Below, in pieces: positions 19,087 to 27,257 of a stretch of DNA of 64,000 bases (position 1 is its first letter; each line of letters begins with the position of its first letter). Source of the DNA: Oscillospiraceae bacterium (GTDB taxonomy: Bacteria; Bacillota; Clostridia; Oscillospirales; Oscillospiraceae); the NCBI GenBank assembly GCA_910575815.1, contig CAJTFN010000006.1, positions 62,001-126,000 of the forward strand. Reading direction: 5' to 3'. The position numbers were made by a program, and so were the translations under genes. The notes beneath the pieces are model-generated. The model saw only the letters and a program-made list of their open reading frames with translations, ran no database searches and had not been told where the DNA came from.

Positions 19087-20073
19087 TCACGGCGTCCCGG
19101 GCTCCTTCTCCGAAGGGTTCTCTTTCAAGTTCTGCCGGGTCTGGTTTGTATAGGCGATGGACTCTAAAATATGCTTTTCCAGCAGCGTCAGGAACCTCTC
19201 CGCCTGGACGGAGGGCTTGCCACCCTTCAGGGCAATCCAGCCGATGCGAATACCGCTCTTCTCCACCAGGGGCAGCGTGATGATTTTCCGGTAGCCGCTG
19301 CTCTGGGTGATCAGGCCGCTGCCGGTGGTGAAGCCGTCGGTATAAGACAGCACCCGGAGCATGGCGCTGCGGCTGTTCACCCGGATCTGCCGGGCGGGTT
19401 TTTTCAAGGACAGCATCCGGTACTCCTCGGAGAAATCCACCGCCACCCCCTGCTCCCGCTCAAAGGACACATAGGGATAGCCCGCCAAGTCACTCTCCAT
19501 CACGGCCCCCTGCCCCACCAGAGGGTGGCCCCGGCGGACGTAGACACAGGGGTCCACCACGGCTACCTCGTGGAACGCCAGGGCCCTGGAGTCCAGATAC
19601 CGCAGGACCATTTTCTCCGTCAGCTCCGTTAAACAGATGACGCCGATGTCCGCCCGGTGGTCATACACATCATCAATGACGGCGTCCATGTCCACCTCCC
19701 GGACAGAAAACTGATAGCGGTTGGCCTCCGGGGCCTGGAGAAGCTCCAAAAAGGCGTCCTCCGTAAAGGGGTAGCGCTGGGAGGAGATGGAGAGGTGCGT
19801 GGCCGGGGCGGCGTTCCGGGCTTCGCCGTAGCGGCTTTCGATCCACTGCTTCTGCTCCAGCAGCGACGCCGCGTAGCCCAAAAACTCCAGGCCGTCCGGG
19901 GTGAACTCCACTCCCCGGTTGCTTCGGACAAACAGTGGAAAGCCCAGCTCCTCCTCCAGCTCCCGAATGGCGGCGGAGATGCCGGACTGGGAGAGGAACA
20001 GCTTGTTGGCCGCTTTATTGATGGAGCCGCATTTGGATATCTCCACCACGTAGGTCAGCTGCTGAAAGGTCAT
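19087..20073 (-). CDS. LysR-family transcriptional regulator
   Basis: 328 residues from the ATG at 20073, which has GGAGGTG just upstream. An upstream in-frame start would lack one. The N-terminal winged helix-turn-helix is MTFQQLTYVVEISKCGSINKAANKLFLSQSGISAAIRELEEELG. The C-terminal part is a two-lobed ligand-binding domain. It is divergent from the methionine gamma-lyase gene with a 480-base gap. The classical LysR arrangement makes it the likely regulator of that gene. The effector might be a sulfur metabolite, but this is inference. Confidence 0.9.
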   Translation of the reverse strand: MTFQQLTYVVEISKCGSINKAANKLFLSQSGISAAIRELEEELGFPLFVRSNRGVEFTPDGLEFLGYAASLLEQKQWIESRYGEARNAAPATHLSISSQRYPFTEDAFLELLQAPEANRYQFSVREVDMDAVIDDVYDHRADIGVICLTELTEKMVLRYLDSRALAFHEVAVVDPCVYVRRGHPLVGQGAVMESDLAGYPYVSFEREQGVAVDFSEEYRMLSLKKPARQIRVNSRSAMLRVLSYTDGFTTGSGLITQSSGYRKIITLPLVEKSGIRIGWIALKGGKPSVQAERFLTLLEKHILESIAYTNQTRQNLKENPSEKEPGTP

Positions 20074-20237
20074 ACCACCTCCGCGCTCCTCCCCTGGCCC
20101 ATTCCGTAAGGCCAACCTCCCGCCCGTCCGGCGAAGATTGGTCCCGCGATACGCGGGTGCCTTATGAAAACACCCTCCCGGGAAGGACCGCCAGGCTTTC
20201 CGGCGGGCGGCGCGCCGTTTTCAACTGCACTGCCTAT

Positions 20238-20266
20238 ATTATAGAGAACGTACGCCGGCTTGTCAA
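20238..20266 (-). promoter_or_regulatory. Consensus promoter of the lysR gene
   Basis: TTGACA and TATAAT, both perfect, separated by 17 bases on the minus strand. The transcript would have a 160-base leader before the lysR ATG. Confidence 0.8.
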
Positions 20267-20270
20267 ACCA

Positions 20271-20289
20271 TTATCACTAAAATCGATAA
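20271..20289. promoter_or_regulatory. Candidate LysR operator between divergent lysR and megL promoters
   Basis: Interrupted dyad TTATC-N9-GATAA, 19 bases long. It abuts the lysR -35 box and lies about 45 bases upstream of the megL -10. Dimension and position are those of a LysR recognition site that would autorepress lysR and activate the divergent gene. Confidence 0.55.
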
Positions 20290-20330
20290 CCATTTCACAA
20301 AAACTGATACTAACACTTCTCGAAGAATAA

Positions 20331-20339
20331 TGGTATGAT
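20331..20339 (+). promoter_or_regulatory. Extended -10 promoter of megL
   Basis: TGG-TATGAT (TATGAT at 20334-20339) with no recognisable -35, as expected for an activator-dependent promoter. It leaves a leader of about 205 bases that holds a small hairpin (AGTTCAG/CTGAACT, about 20465-20492) and GAAAGGAAGG before the start. Confidence 0.5.
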
Positions 20340-20552
20340 TACTATATAAGTTGACAAAAAGAATTGCCGCATTCCTCCGTTTCCTGGGCAACATCACTGT
20401 ATTTTTGCCGCTTCCGCCATCTCTTTACATACGTTTTCCTTAACCGCGAGGTTTAAAAACAGGCCAGTTCAGTAGCAAAAAAACTGAACTCCAACTTTTT
20501 CTACCAAAAAGCGGCGCCGGACGGCGCAAAAAAGAAAGGAAGGTACACAACT

Positions 20553-21746
20553 ATGAACTGCAAGAACAAGGGCTTCGCCACTCGCCAAATCCACATCGGC
20601 AAGACCAGCAACAGCGCTGGTTCCCTGTGCGCCCCCATCTATCAGACCTCCACCTTTGAATTTGCGTCCGTGGAGCAGGGCGGCGCCCGTTTCGCCGGCA
20701 AGGAAGAGGGTTACATTTATAGCCGCCTGGGCAACCCCACCACCGGCCTGGTGGAAGCCAAGATGGCCGATCTGGAAGGCGGCGAGGATGCTCTGGTGGC
20801 CTCCTCCGGCATGGGCGCCATCTCCACCGCTCTCTGGAGCTCCGTGGTAAGCGGAGACGAAATCGTGGCGGACGAGACCCTGTATGGCTGCACCTACTCC
20901 CTGCTGGAGCATGGCATGACGCAGTTCGGCGTCAAGGTCACCCTTATCGACCTGGCAAACATTGAGAACCTGAAAAAGGTTCTGACCGACAAGACCAAGG
21001 TGGTTTATTTCGAGACTCCCTGCAACCCCACCATGAAGGTGCTGGACATCGCCCTCATCGCCAAGACCGCCCACGACTTCAACCCCAACATCCGGGTCAT
21101 CGTGGACAACACCTTCTGCACGCCGTACCTCCAGCGTCCTCTGGAGCTGGGTGCCAACACGGTGGTCCACAGCGCCACCAAGTACCTCAACGGTCACGGC
21201 GACGTTATCGCGGGCGTCATCGTCGGCGACAAGGAGTTCCTGGGCAAGTGCCGCATGTTCGGCCTGAAGGACCTGACCGGCGCGGTCATGAGTCCCTTTG
21301 ACGCTTTCCTGATGGCCCGGGGCCTGAAGACTCTGGACATCCGCATGGAGCGGCACTGCGCCAACGCCAAGAAGGTGGCCGAGTTCTTCGAGTCTCATCC
21401 CGCCGTGGCGAAGGTCTATTATCCCGGTCTGGAGAGCTTCGAGGGCCACGAGCTTGCCAAGAAGCAGATGAAGCTGCCCGGCGGCATGATCGCCCTGGAG
21501 CTGAAGGCCGACAAGGCCGCCACCGCCGCCGCGCTGAACAAGCTGGAGCTGTGCACCGTGGCCGTCTCCCTGGGCGACGCCGAGACTCTGGTGGAGCATC
21601 CCGCCACCATGACCCACTCCACCTACTCCGCCGAGGAGCTGAAGGCCGCCGGCATCTCTGAGGGCCTGGTTCGCGTCAGCGTGGGCCTGGAGGATCCCGA
21701 GGATATCATCGCCGACTTCAAGGCTGTGCTGGATCCTCTGGCGTAA
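20553..21746 (+). CDS. megL: Methionine gamma-lyase
   Basis: PLP enzyme of the Cys/Met metabolism family, 397 residues. The PLP lysine is Lys210 in HSATKYLNGHGD. The segment ETLYGCTYSLL carries Tyr111 and Cys113. A cysteine at this place (Cys116 in the Pseudomonas enzyme) marks methionine gamma-lyases off from cystathionine and O-acetylhomoserine enzymes. The reaction cleaves methionine to methanethiol, ammonia and 2-oxobutyrate. It sits divergent from a LysR regulator and upstream of a 2-oxoacid:ferredoxin oxidoreductase that could use the 2-oxobutyrate. A homocysteine or O-acetylhomoserine lyase activity is the main alternative. Confidence 0.85.
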   Translation: MNCKNKGFATRQIHIGKTSNSAGSLCAPIYQTSTFEFASVEQGGARFAGKEEGYIYSRLGNPTTGLVEAKMADLEGGEDALVASSGMGAISTALWSSVVSGDEIVADETLYGCTYSLLEHGMTQFGVKVTLIDLANIENLKKVLTDKTKVVYFETPCNPTMKVLDIALIAKTAHDFNPNIRVIVDNTFCTPYLQRPLELGANTVVHSATKYLNGHGDVIAGVIVGDKEFLGKCRMFGLKDLTGAVMSPFDAFLMARGLKTLDIRMERHCANAKKVAEFFESHPAVAKVYYPGLESFEGHELAKKQMKLPGGMIALELKADKAATAAALNKLELCTVAVSLGDAETLVEHPATMTHSTYSAEELKAAGISEGLVRVSVGLEDPEDIIADFKAVLDPLA

Positions 21747-21762
21747 GTTCCGTTCCCACAAA

Positions 21763-21796
21763 GCGGCGGGCAGCCTTTTCTGCCCGCCGCATTTCT
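21763..21796 (+). terminator. Terminator after megL
   Basis: An 11-bp perfect GC stem (21763-21773 with 21780-21790) with a CCTTTT-type loop, followed by ATTTCT. The T tract is weak, so some readthrough into the oxidoreductase genes is possible. Confidence 0.7.
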
Positions 21797-21869
21797 GGTG
21801 TCATAAGCCGGCGGAGGGTCCCGCGGAGGGACCACGTGCCTCCAACCTGACGCCATCCCCCTTTACATA

Positions 21870-21933
21870 CTGTCTCAGGACCTTCTTTGGGCCAAAAATC
21901 CGCCTGACGGACGAAGGCTCTCTCTTGAGACAG
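21870..21933 (+). other. Stem-loop leader upstream of the 2-oxoacid oxidoreductase genes
   Basis: CTGTCTCAGG (21870-21879) pairs with CTTGAGACAG (21924-21933) with one mismatch, around a loop that can extend the stem. It ends about 30 bases before the gamma subunit ATG. A similar TGAGACA/TGTCTCA pair occurs downstream of the operon at about 25072-25136. Confidence 0.4.
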
Positions 21934-21964
21934 ACCCAGGAATTTTGAAAGGAGAAACACGCGC

Positions 21965-22543
21965 ATGAAAGACATTGTGGAAATCCGCTGGCATGGCCGG
22001 GGCGGCCAGGGAGCGAAGACAGCCTCCCTCCTGCTGGCGGATGCCGCGTTCAACACGGGCAAATATGTCCAGGGCTTTCCGGAGTACGGCCCGGAGCGCA
22101 TGGGCGCGCCCATCACGGCATACAACCGCATCAGCTCCGAGCGGAGCACGGTCCATTCCAACATCTATGAGCCGGATTATGTGGTCGTCGTCGACGAGAC
22201 GCTGATTTCCGCCGTGGACGTGACAGCGGGCCTCAAGAAAGAAGGGGCCATCGTCATCAACTCCGGCAAGTCCCCTGACGAGCTCCGCCCTCTGCTGAAG
22301 GGCTACGAGGGCCGGGTGTGCACCATCGACGCGGGCAAAATCTCCGAGGAAGAGCTGGGGAAGAACTTCCCCAACACTCCCATGCTGGCGGCAATTGTGA
22401 AGGTCTCCGGCGTGGTCAACGCAGAGGAGTTCATTAAGGATATGGAGGCGTCCTTCAAACACAAGTTCGCCTCCAAGCCCCAGGTCATCGAGGGCAACAT
22501 GCGGGCCCTGAAACGCTCTATGGAGGAGGTCAAGGAAGGATGA
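21965..22543 (+). CDS. porG: 2-oxoacid:ferredoxin oxidoreductase, gamma subunit
   Basis: 192 residues, pyruvate/ketoisovalerate oxidoreductase catalytic (gamma) domain, with the signature EIRWHGRGGQGAKTASLLLADAA and the FPEYGPERMGAP segment. It is part of a cytoplasmic four-subunit complex that oxidises a 2-oxoacid with CoA to acyl-CoA and CO2 and reduces ferredoxin. Order gamma-delta-alpha-beta and ATGA overlap with the delta gene show one operon. Pyruvate, 2-oxobutyrate or branched 2-oxoacids cannot be told apart from this subunit. Confidence 0.92.
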   Translation: MKDIVEIRWHGRGGQGAKTASLLLADAAFNTGKYVQGFPEYGPERMGAPITAYNRISSERSTVHSNIYEPDYVVVVDETLISAVDVTAGLKKEGAIVINSGKSPDELRPLLKGYEGRVCTIDAGKISEEELGKNFPNTPMLAAIVKVSGVVNAEEFIKDMEASFKHKFASKPQVIEGNMRALKRSMEEVKEG

Positions 22544-22848
22544 GCCATTTAGCCAAAGACATGACCCCCCAGGTCACCTGGAAGGACATCACCCCCGGCG
22601 GCGCCATCTTCGAGGGCGGCACCTCCGAGGTCGTGGAGACCGGCGACTGGCGGACCATGAAGCCGGTGCTGGACATGGAGAAGTGCAAGCAGTGCCTGCT
22701 GTGCGCGCCGGTGTGCCCGGATATGTCCATCCCGGTCAACAAGGAAGGCAAGCGGGAGGATTTCAACTATTTCTTCTGCAAGGGCTGCGGTATCTGCGCC
22801 AATGTCTGCCCCTTCGGGGCCATCACCATGGTCAAGGACGAAAAGTAA
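22540..22848 (+). CDS. porD: 2-oxoacid:ferredoxin oxidoreductase, delta (ferredoxin-like) subunit
   Basis: 102 residues with two 4Fe-4S motifs, CKQCLLCAPVCP and CKGCGICANVCP. It passes electrons from the thiamine diphosphate centre to free ferredoxin. The N-terminal part (VTWKDITPGG, then TSEVVETGDWRTMKPVLD) is the usual POR delta extension. The start codon overlaps the gamma stop. Confidence 0.93.
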   Translation: MSHLAKDMTPQVTWKDITPGGAIFEGGTSEVVETGDWRTMKPVLDMEKCKQCLLCAPVCPDMSIPVNKEGKREDFNYFFCKGCGICANVCPFGAITMVKDEK

Positions 22849-22865
22849 GGAGGGGCCAGGATAAA

Positions 22866-24044
22866 ATGAGTATTCGAGAGAGACTTTCCGGCAACGAAGC
22901 CGTTGCCTACGCGATGAAGCAGATCAACCCCGACGTCATGGGCGCGTACCCCATTACGCCCTCCACGGAAATCCCCCAGTATTTTTCCGCCTATGTGGAC
23001 AACGGCGAGGTGGACACCGAGTTCATCGCCGTGGAGTCCGAGCACAGCGCCATGTCCACCTGCATCGGCGCGGAAGCCGCCGGCTGCCGGGCCATTTCCG
23101 CCACCAGCTCCTGCGGCCTCATTTACATGGCCGAGATGCTGTACGTAGCGGCCTCGGACCGTCTGCCCATCACCCTGGCGGTCTCCTGCCGCGCCCTCTC
23201 TGGCCCCATCAACATCAACAACGACCACTCCGACGCCATGGCCGTCCGGGACGCGGGCTGGCTGATGCTGTTTGCCGAGACCAACCAGGAGGCCTATGAC
23301 AACTACCTCCAGGCCATGCGGATCGGCGAGGCGGTGTCCCTGCCTATCATGATCTGCCAGGACGGCTTCATCACCTCCCACGCCATTGAGAACATCGAGC
23401 TGGAGGAAACCGAGGCGGTGCGGAAGTTCGTGGGCGAGTACAAGCCCCAGCACTACCTGCTGAACAAGGACGAGCCCATGGCCGTGGGTCCCTACTCCAC
23501 CCCGGTGTACTACATGGAGACCAAGCGCGCCCAGGCCCAGGCCATGCTGGACGCGAAAGACGTCATTAAGAAAGTGGCCGACGAGTTCGCCGCCTGGACG
23601 GGCCGTCAATACGGGCTCATCGAGAAATACGAGATGGACGACGCCGAGGAGGCCATCATCATCATCGGCTCCTCCGCCGGCACCGCCCGGGAGGCCATCA
23701 AGCAACTCCGGGCCCAGGGCAAGAAGGTGGGCATGATTAAGATCCGCTCCTTCCGCCCCTTCCCCGCCGAGGAAATCGCGGACGCCCTGAAAAACGTGAA
23801 GGCCTTCGCCGCCATGGACAAGGACGACAGCTTCAACGCCCACTGCGGCCCCATCTTCGCGGAAACCTGCGCGGGCCTGTATGCCAACGGAATCAGCGGC
23901 CCCAAGGGCATCAGCTACATCTACGGTCTGGGCGGCCGGGACGTGCGGGTGGAGAGCATCCAGCACGTGTTCGCGGACCTGGAAAAGATCGCCAAGACCG
24001 GGGACGTGGGCGAGACCTACCGTTACCTGGACGTGCGCGAGTAA
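22866..24044 (+). CDS. porA: 2-oxoacid:ferredoxin oxidoreductase, alpha subunit
   Basis: 392 residues from ATG at 22866 with AGGAGGGG upstream. The pyrimidine-binding domain (GNEAVAYAMKQINPDVMGAYPITPSTEIP) and ESEHSAMSTCIGAEAAGCR are standard for POR/VOR alpha subunits, as is the transketolase-C-like domain (KKVGMIKIRSFRPFPAEEI). In pyruvate enzymes the YPITPST loop contributes to substrate binding, so a pyruvate-type enzyme is favoured but not proven. A longer reading frame upstream is only an out-of-frame run through the delta gene. Confidence 0.93.
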   Translation: MSIRERLSGNEAVAYAMKQINPDVMGAYPITPSTEIPQYFSAYVDNGEVDTEFIAVESEHSAMSTCIGAEAAGCRAISATSSCGLIYMAEMLYVAASDRLPITLAVSCRALSGPININNDHSDAMAVRDAGWLMLFAETNQEAYDNYLQAMRIGEAVSLPIMICQDGFITSHAIENIELEETEAVRKFVGEYKPQHYLLNKDEPMAVGPYSTPVYYMETKRAQAQAMLDAKDVIKKVADEFAAWTGRQYGLIEKYEMDDAEEAIIIIGSSAGTAREAIKQLRAQGKKVGMIKIRSFRPFPAEEIADALKNVKAFAAMDKDDSFNAHCGPIFAETCAGLYANGISGPKGISYIYGLGGRDVRVESIQHVFADLEKIAKTGDVGETYRYLDVRE

Positions 24045-24060
24045 GGAGGGAAGAGTCAAC

Positions 24061-24999
24061 ATGGCCTATAATCTGAAAGAAAACGTCATGAAGGAAGACC
24101 GTTTCACCGGCGGTCACAGAATGTGCGCGGGCTGCGGCTGCCCCATCGCCGTGCGGACGGTGCTGCGCGCCCTGGAGCCGGAGGACCACGCGGTGGTCTG
24201 CTCCGCCACCTGCTGCCTGGAGGTCTCTTCCTTCATGTACCCCTACACGTCCTACAAGGACAGCTTCATTCACAACGCCTTCGAGAACGCGGCGGCGACC
24301 CTGTCCGGCGTGGAGACTGCTTATCACGCCATGAAAAAGCGGGGCAAGCTCGACGCGACCTACAAGTTTATCGCTTTCGGCGGCGACGGCGGCACCTATG
24401 ACATCGGGTTCCAGAGCCTGTCCGGCGCCATGGAGCGGGGACATGACATGGTGTATGTCTGCTACGACAACGAAGCGTACATGAACACGGGTATCCAGCG
24501 CTCCAGCTCCACACCCCACTTCGCCGACACCACCACGACACCTGTCGGCAAGGTGGTCCCCGGCAAGCCCCAGCAGAAGAAGAACCTGACCAAGATCATG
24601 GTCGCCCACGGAATTCCGTATGTGGCTCAGACGACGTTTATCGGGAACTTCAAGGACATCACGGAGAAGTCCCACAAGGCGATCTACACCCCCGGCGCGG
24701 CCTTCCTAAACGTGATGGCACCCTGCCCGAGAGGCTGGCGGTATCCCAGCGAGAAGCTGATGGAGATCACCAAGCTGGCCGTCGAAACCTGCGTGTGGCC
24801 CCTCTACGAGGTCATCGAGGGCAAGTACATCTTAAGCTACAAGCCCAAGAACAAACTGCCCGTGGAGGAGTACCTGAAAGCCCAGGGCCGGTTCGCCCAC
24901 ATGTTCAAGCCCGGTAATGAGTGGATGATCGAAGAAGTCCAGAAGGAAGTCGACAAAAACTGGGAGGACCTTCTGAAACTCTGCGATCTGGATCGTTAA
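24061..24999 (+). CDS. porB: 2-oxoacid:ferredoxin oxidoreductase, beta subunit
   Basis: 312 residues. The thiamine diphosphate-binding half carries CAGCGCPIAVRTVL, CSATCCLEVSS, the Mg/ThDP motif GGDGGTYDIGFQSLSGAMERG and DNEAYMNTGIQRS, with four cysteines placed for the single 4Fe-4S cluster of POR beta. SSSTPHFADTTTTPVGKVVPGK is typical of pyruvate enzymes. ATG with AAGGAGG lies 17 bases behind alpha. The four subunits together make a complete enzyme. Confidence 0.93.
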   Translation: MAYNLKENVMKEDRFTGGHRMCAGCGCPIAVRTVLRALEPEDHAVVCSATCCLEVSSFMYPYTSYKDSFIHNAFENAAATLSGVETAYHAMKKRGKLDATYKFIAFGGDGGTYDIGFQSLSGAMERGHDMVYVCYDNEAYMNTGIQRSSSTPHFADTTTTPVGKVVPGKPQQKKNLTKIMVAHGIPYVAQTTFIGNFKDITEKSHKAIYTPGAAFLNVMAPCPRGWRYPSEKLMEITKLAVETCVWPLYEVIEGKYILSYKPKNKLPVEEYLKAQGRFAHMFKPGNEWMIEEVQKEVDKNWEDLLKLCDLDR

Positions 25000-25164
25000 C
25001 GTCTTTGGGAGAACGCGGTCCGCGGATATTTCTCCGCCATCCCCCGCGTGTAAGCGTTAACGGCGAAGCCTGAGACAAGGAGATTTCGAGTCCCCGAACT
25101 TCCGGAGACGCCTTTAAAGCACGCCGGAAGTGTCTCAACGATCGTCCTCTTTCCCTCTCCAAGG

Positions 25165-25198
25165 CCGCCAGGACTCCGGAATTCCGGGGCCCTGGCGG
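25165..25198 (+). terminator. Stem-loop in the gap after the oxidoreductase operon
   Basis: CCGCCAGG pairs with CCTGGCGG around an inner CCGGAATTCCGG palindrome, followed by TATGTTTTCCCC. The stem is good but the T tract is poor. The 478-base gap (25000-25477) also holds the TGAGACA/TGTCTCA pair at about 25072-25136 and the promoter at 25259. Nothing else is seen. Confidence 0.55.
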
Positions 25199-25258
25199 TA
25201 TGTTTTCCCCGGAGCGGCGGCCCCTCCCGTTTTATCCGATACGCCCTGAAATTCATAG

Positions 25259-25287
25259 GTGACAAGTCGAAGGGACTATGGTAAAAT
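25259..25287 (+). promoter_or_regulatory. Promoter of the Fe-S/DUF1919/GT2 operon
   Basis: GTGACA (25259-25264), 17-base spacer, TAAAAT (25282-25287). It gives a leader of about 185 bases before the first gene, in which no structured element was recognised. Confidence 0.6.
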
Positions 25288-25477
25288 AGACATATATTGT
25301 CCTCTTTTAAAACACAGACAAAATCCTCATCGGCGGACAGCTATCCACAAGTCCAGAAAAATTTTCAAGGCCGGGCTATTCCCCGATTAAACACGGAGGA
25401 ATGGAACAAAGCCCGCCCTCCGGGCATTCCCTCGCTTTCAACAAGATCCAACTTCCAAACCATCTTAGGAGCACCAC

Positions 25478-26602
25478 ATGAAACCATACACTGACAAAGC
25501 AGCCTGCTGCGGATGCGCCGCCTGTGCCGACGCCTGTCCCACCGGGGCAATTTCCATGAACCCGGACAAAGAGGGCTTTCTCTACCCCGCGATTCGAGCC
25601 GACGCCTGCATCCGCTGTGGCCGCTGCGAGACGGTCTGTCCCCTTCGCCACCTGGCCATGGCCTCCTCGGAGCCCGCCTTCTTCGGAGCCCAGGCTAAGG
25701 AGGAGGCCCTTCGCCGGGCCAGCTCCTCCGGCGGTATGTTCCCGGTGCTGGCGGAGTACGTCTTCCGCCGTCAAGGCGTGGTGTTTGGGGCCGCCTTTAC
25801 GGACTCCCTGGAGGTGGTCCATCAGGAGGCCTGGAACCAGAAGGCCCTGGAGGGGCTGAAGCGGACGAAGTACGTCCAAAGCCGTCTGGACGGCGTGTAC
25901 CGCCGGATCGGGCATTTGCTGAATGAGGGACATTGGGTTCTCTTCTGCGGTACGCCCTGTCAGGTCCACGGCTTGAAGCGCTTCCTGGGGAAACCCCATG
26001 ACCGGTTGATTCTGGTGGATTTAATTTGCTACGGCGTTCCTTCTCCGGGCCTTTGGCGGAAATACACCACCCAGCTGGCCCGCCGCCACGGCGGCCCCTT
26101 GACGGGATTTTCCTTCCGGGACAAACGGAATCGCGACAATGGCCAAACCCGCTCCTTCATCGCCGGAGGCCAGGATTTCGCCGCGCCTCTGGGCCAGGAC
26201 CCTTACTGCGGCTTCTTTTTTGCCAACCTGAGCATCCGCCCCTCCTGTCACGCCTGCCCTTACGCCGCCACCGTCCGGGAGAGCGATTTCACCCTGGGGG
26301 ACTTCTGGGGCCTGTCCAAGGTCCGTCCCCAGGCGGAGGATGGAATGGGAACTTCCCTGGTTCTTCTCCACAGCCCCAAGGCTCTGGACATCTGGGAGGA
26401 AGTCAAGACGTCCCTCCGTTATTTTCCCTGCCGGCGGGAAGAGGCTTTGCAGCCCCGTCTATTGGGTCCCACCCCCGCCTCCCGGTTCCGGGGGGTATTC
26501 ATGGCGTTGTATCGGGTCCTGCCCCTATCCGCCTTGCTCTTCCTGTTCCAAACAGCCCGGTCCGCCGCCAGATGGCTGGGGCGGCTGAAAAGAGGCACTT
26601 GA
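25478..26602 (+). CDS. Fe-S protein with F420-hydrogenase/dehydrogenase beta C-terminal domain
   Basis: 374 residues. Two N-terminal 4Fe-4S motifs (CCGCAACADACP and CIRCGRCETVCP) are followed by the FrhB/FdhB N- and C-terminal domains (ASSSGGMFPVLAEYV, LFCGTPCQVHGLKRFLG, DLICYGVPSPGLWRKY and a further cysteine group SCHACPYA). In methanogens this fold moves electrons to F420. In gut bacteria such proteins recur in capsule and exopolysaccharide loci next to glycosyltransferases or pyruvyl transferases, with unknown substrate. Its TGATG overlap with DUF1919 and the nearby GT2 place it in surface-polysaccharide synthesis. Redox modification of a sugar is a reasonable guess only. Confidence 0.88.
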   Translation: MKPYTDKAACCGCAACADACPTGAISMNPDKEGFLYPAIRADACIRCGRCETVCPLRHLAMASSEPAFFGAQAKEEALRRASSSGGMFPVLAEYVFRRQGVVFGAAFTDSLEVVHQEAWNQKALEGLKRTKYVQSRLDGVYRRIGHLLNEGHWVLFCGTPCQVHGLKRFLGKPHDRLILVDLICYGVPSPGLWRKYTTQLARRHGGPLTGFSFRDKRNRDNGQTRSFIAGGQDFAAPLGQDPYCGFFFANLSIRPSCHACPYAATVRESDFTLGDFWGLSKVRPQAEDGMGTSLVLLHSPKALDIWEEVKTSLRYFPCRREEALQPRLLGPTPASRFRGVFMALYRVLPLSALLFLFQTARSAARWLGRLKRGT

Positions 26603-27240
26603 TGAGTATTTTTTCAAGATTGAAAAACGTCCTGCGGGAATGGGAGTGGACAGTCTACAAGAAGCGGCGGAGAGCCCGCCTGAAGGTTACCGACTTCTCC
26701 ATTCTGTCCACAAACTGCATCGGCGGTATTATATATCACGACCTGGGCCTGGAATTCCGGACGCCCACAGTCAACTTCTCCATCCCTATACGGGACCTGC
26801 TTAAACTGGTAGAGCGGCCCCAGTGGTATATGGATCAGCCTCTGGTGGAAATTCCAGTGCCGAATCCATCCCCAAAAGTTCTGCTGGGAGCTATGCTGGG
26901 CGATCTCCGGGTAAATTTCATGCACTACAACAACTTTCAGGAGGCGGCAGAGAAGCGGGAGGAACGGAAGCGGAAAATCAACTGGGACCGGAGCATCCTC
27001 GTGGCGACGGACCAGGCCAACTGCGACTATGAGACCATCCGCCGTTTTGACCGTCTGCCCTGGCCCAACAAGATCATCTTCACCCGCCTGCCCTATCCGG
27101 AGTTTCCCTCCGCTTGCCACATCCCGGGCTTTGAGGCGCAGGAGGAGCTGGGTATCCTGACGGATTTCAAACCGGGCTTCTGGAAGCGGCGCTTCCTCGA
27201 CGACTTTGATTACGTGGCCTTTCTAAATCGCACCCAATAA
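26602..27240 (+). CDS. DUF1919 family protein (putative exopolysaccharide synthesis)
   Basis: 212 residues from the ATG that shares its A with the previous stop codon. DUF1919 hallmarks are FSILSTNCIGGIIYHDLGLEFRTPTVN, a middle region ending in LLGAMLGDLRVNFMHYNNF, RKRKINWDRSILVATDQANCDYETIRRFDRLPWPNKIIF and a short C terminus. Family members lie in capsule and teichoic acid loci, and a transferase role is assumed but not shown. A longer frame upstream is a shadow of the preceding gene. Confidence 0.85.
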   Translation: MSIFSRLKNVLREWEWTVYKKRRRARLKVTDFSILSTNCIGGIIYHDLGLEFRTPTVNFSIPIRDLLKLVERPQWYMDQPLVEIPVPNPSPKVLLGAMLGDLRVNFMHYNNFQEAAEKREERKRKINWDRSILVATDQANCDYETIRRFDRLPWPNKIIFTRLPYPEFPSACHIPGFEAQEELGILTDFKPGFWKRRFLDDFDYVAFLNRTQ

Positions 27241-27257
27241 ACCAAGGAGGGAGCATC

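Noticed and set aside
22683..22865. Extended N terminus of the oxidoreductase alpha subunit
   Set aside because: The extra frame is an out-of-frame reading of the delta subunit; ATG 22866 with AGGAGGGG gives the family start.
26026..26601. Long N-terminal extension of the DUF1919 protein
   Set aside because: Out-of-frame reading of the Fe-S protein gene; the true start overlaps its stop codon.
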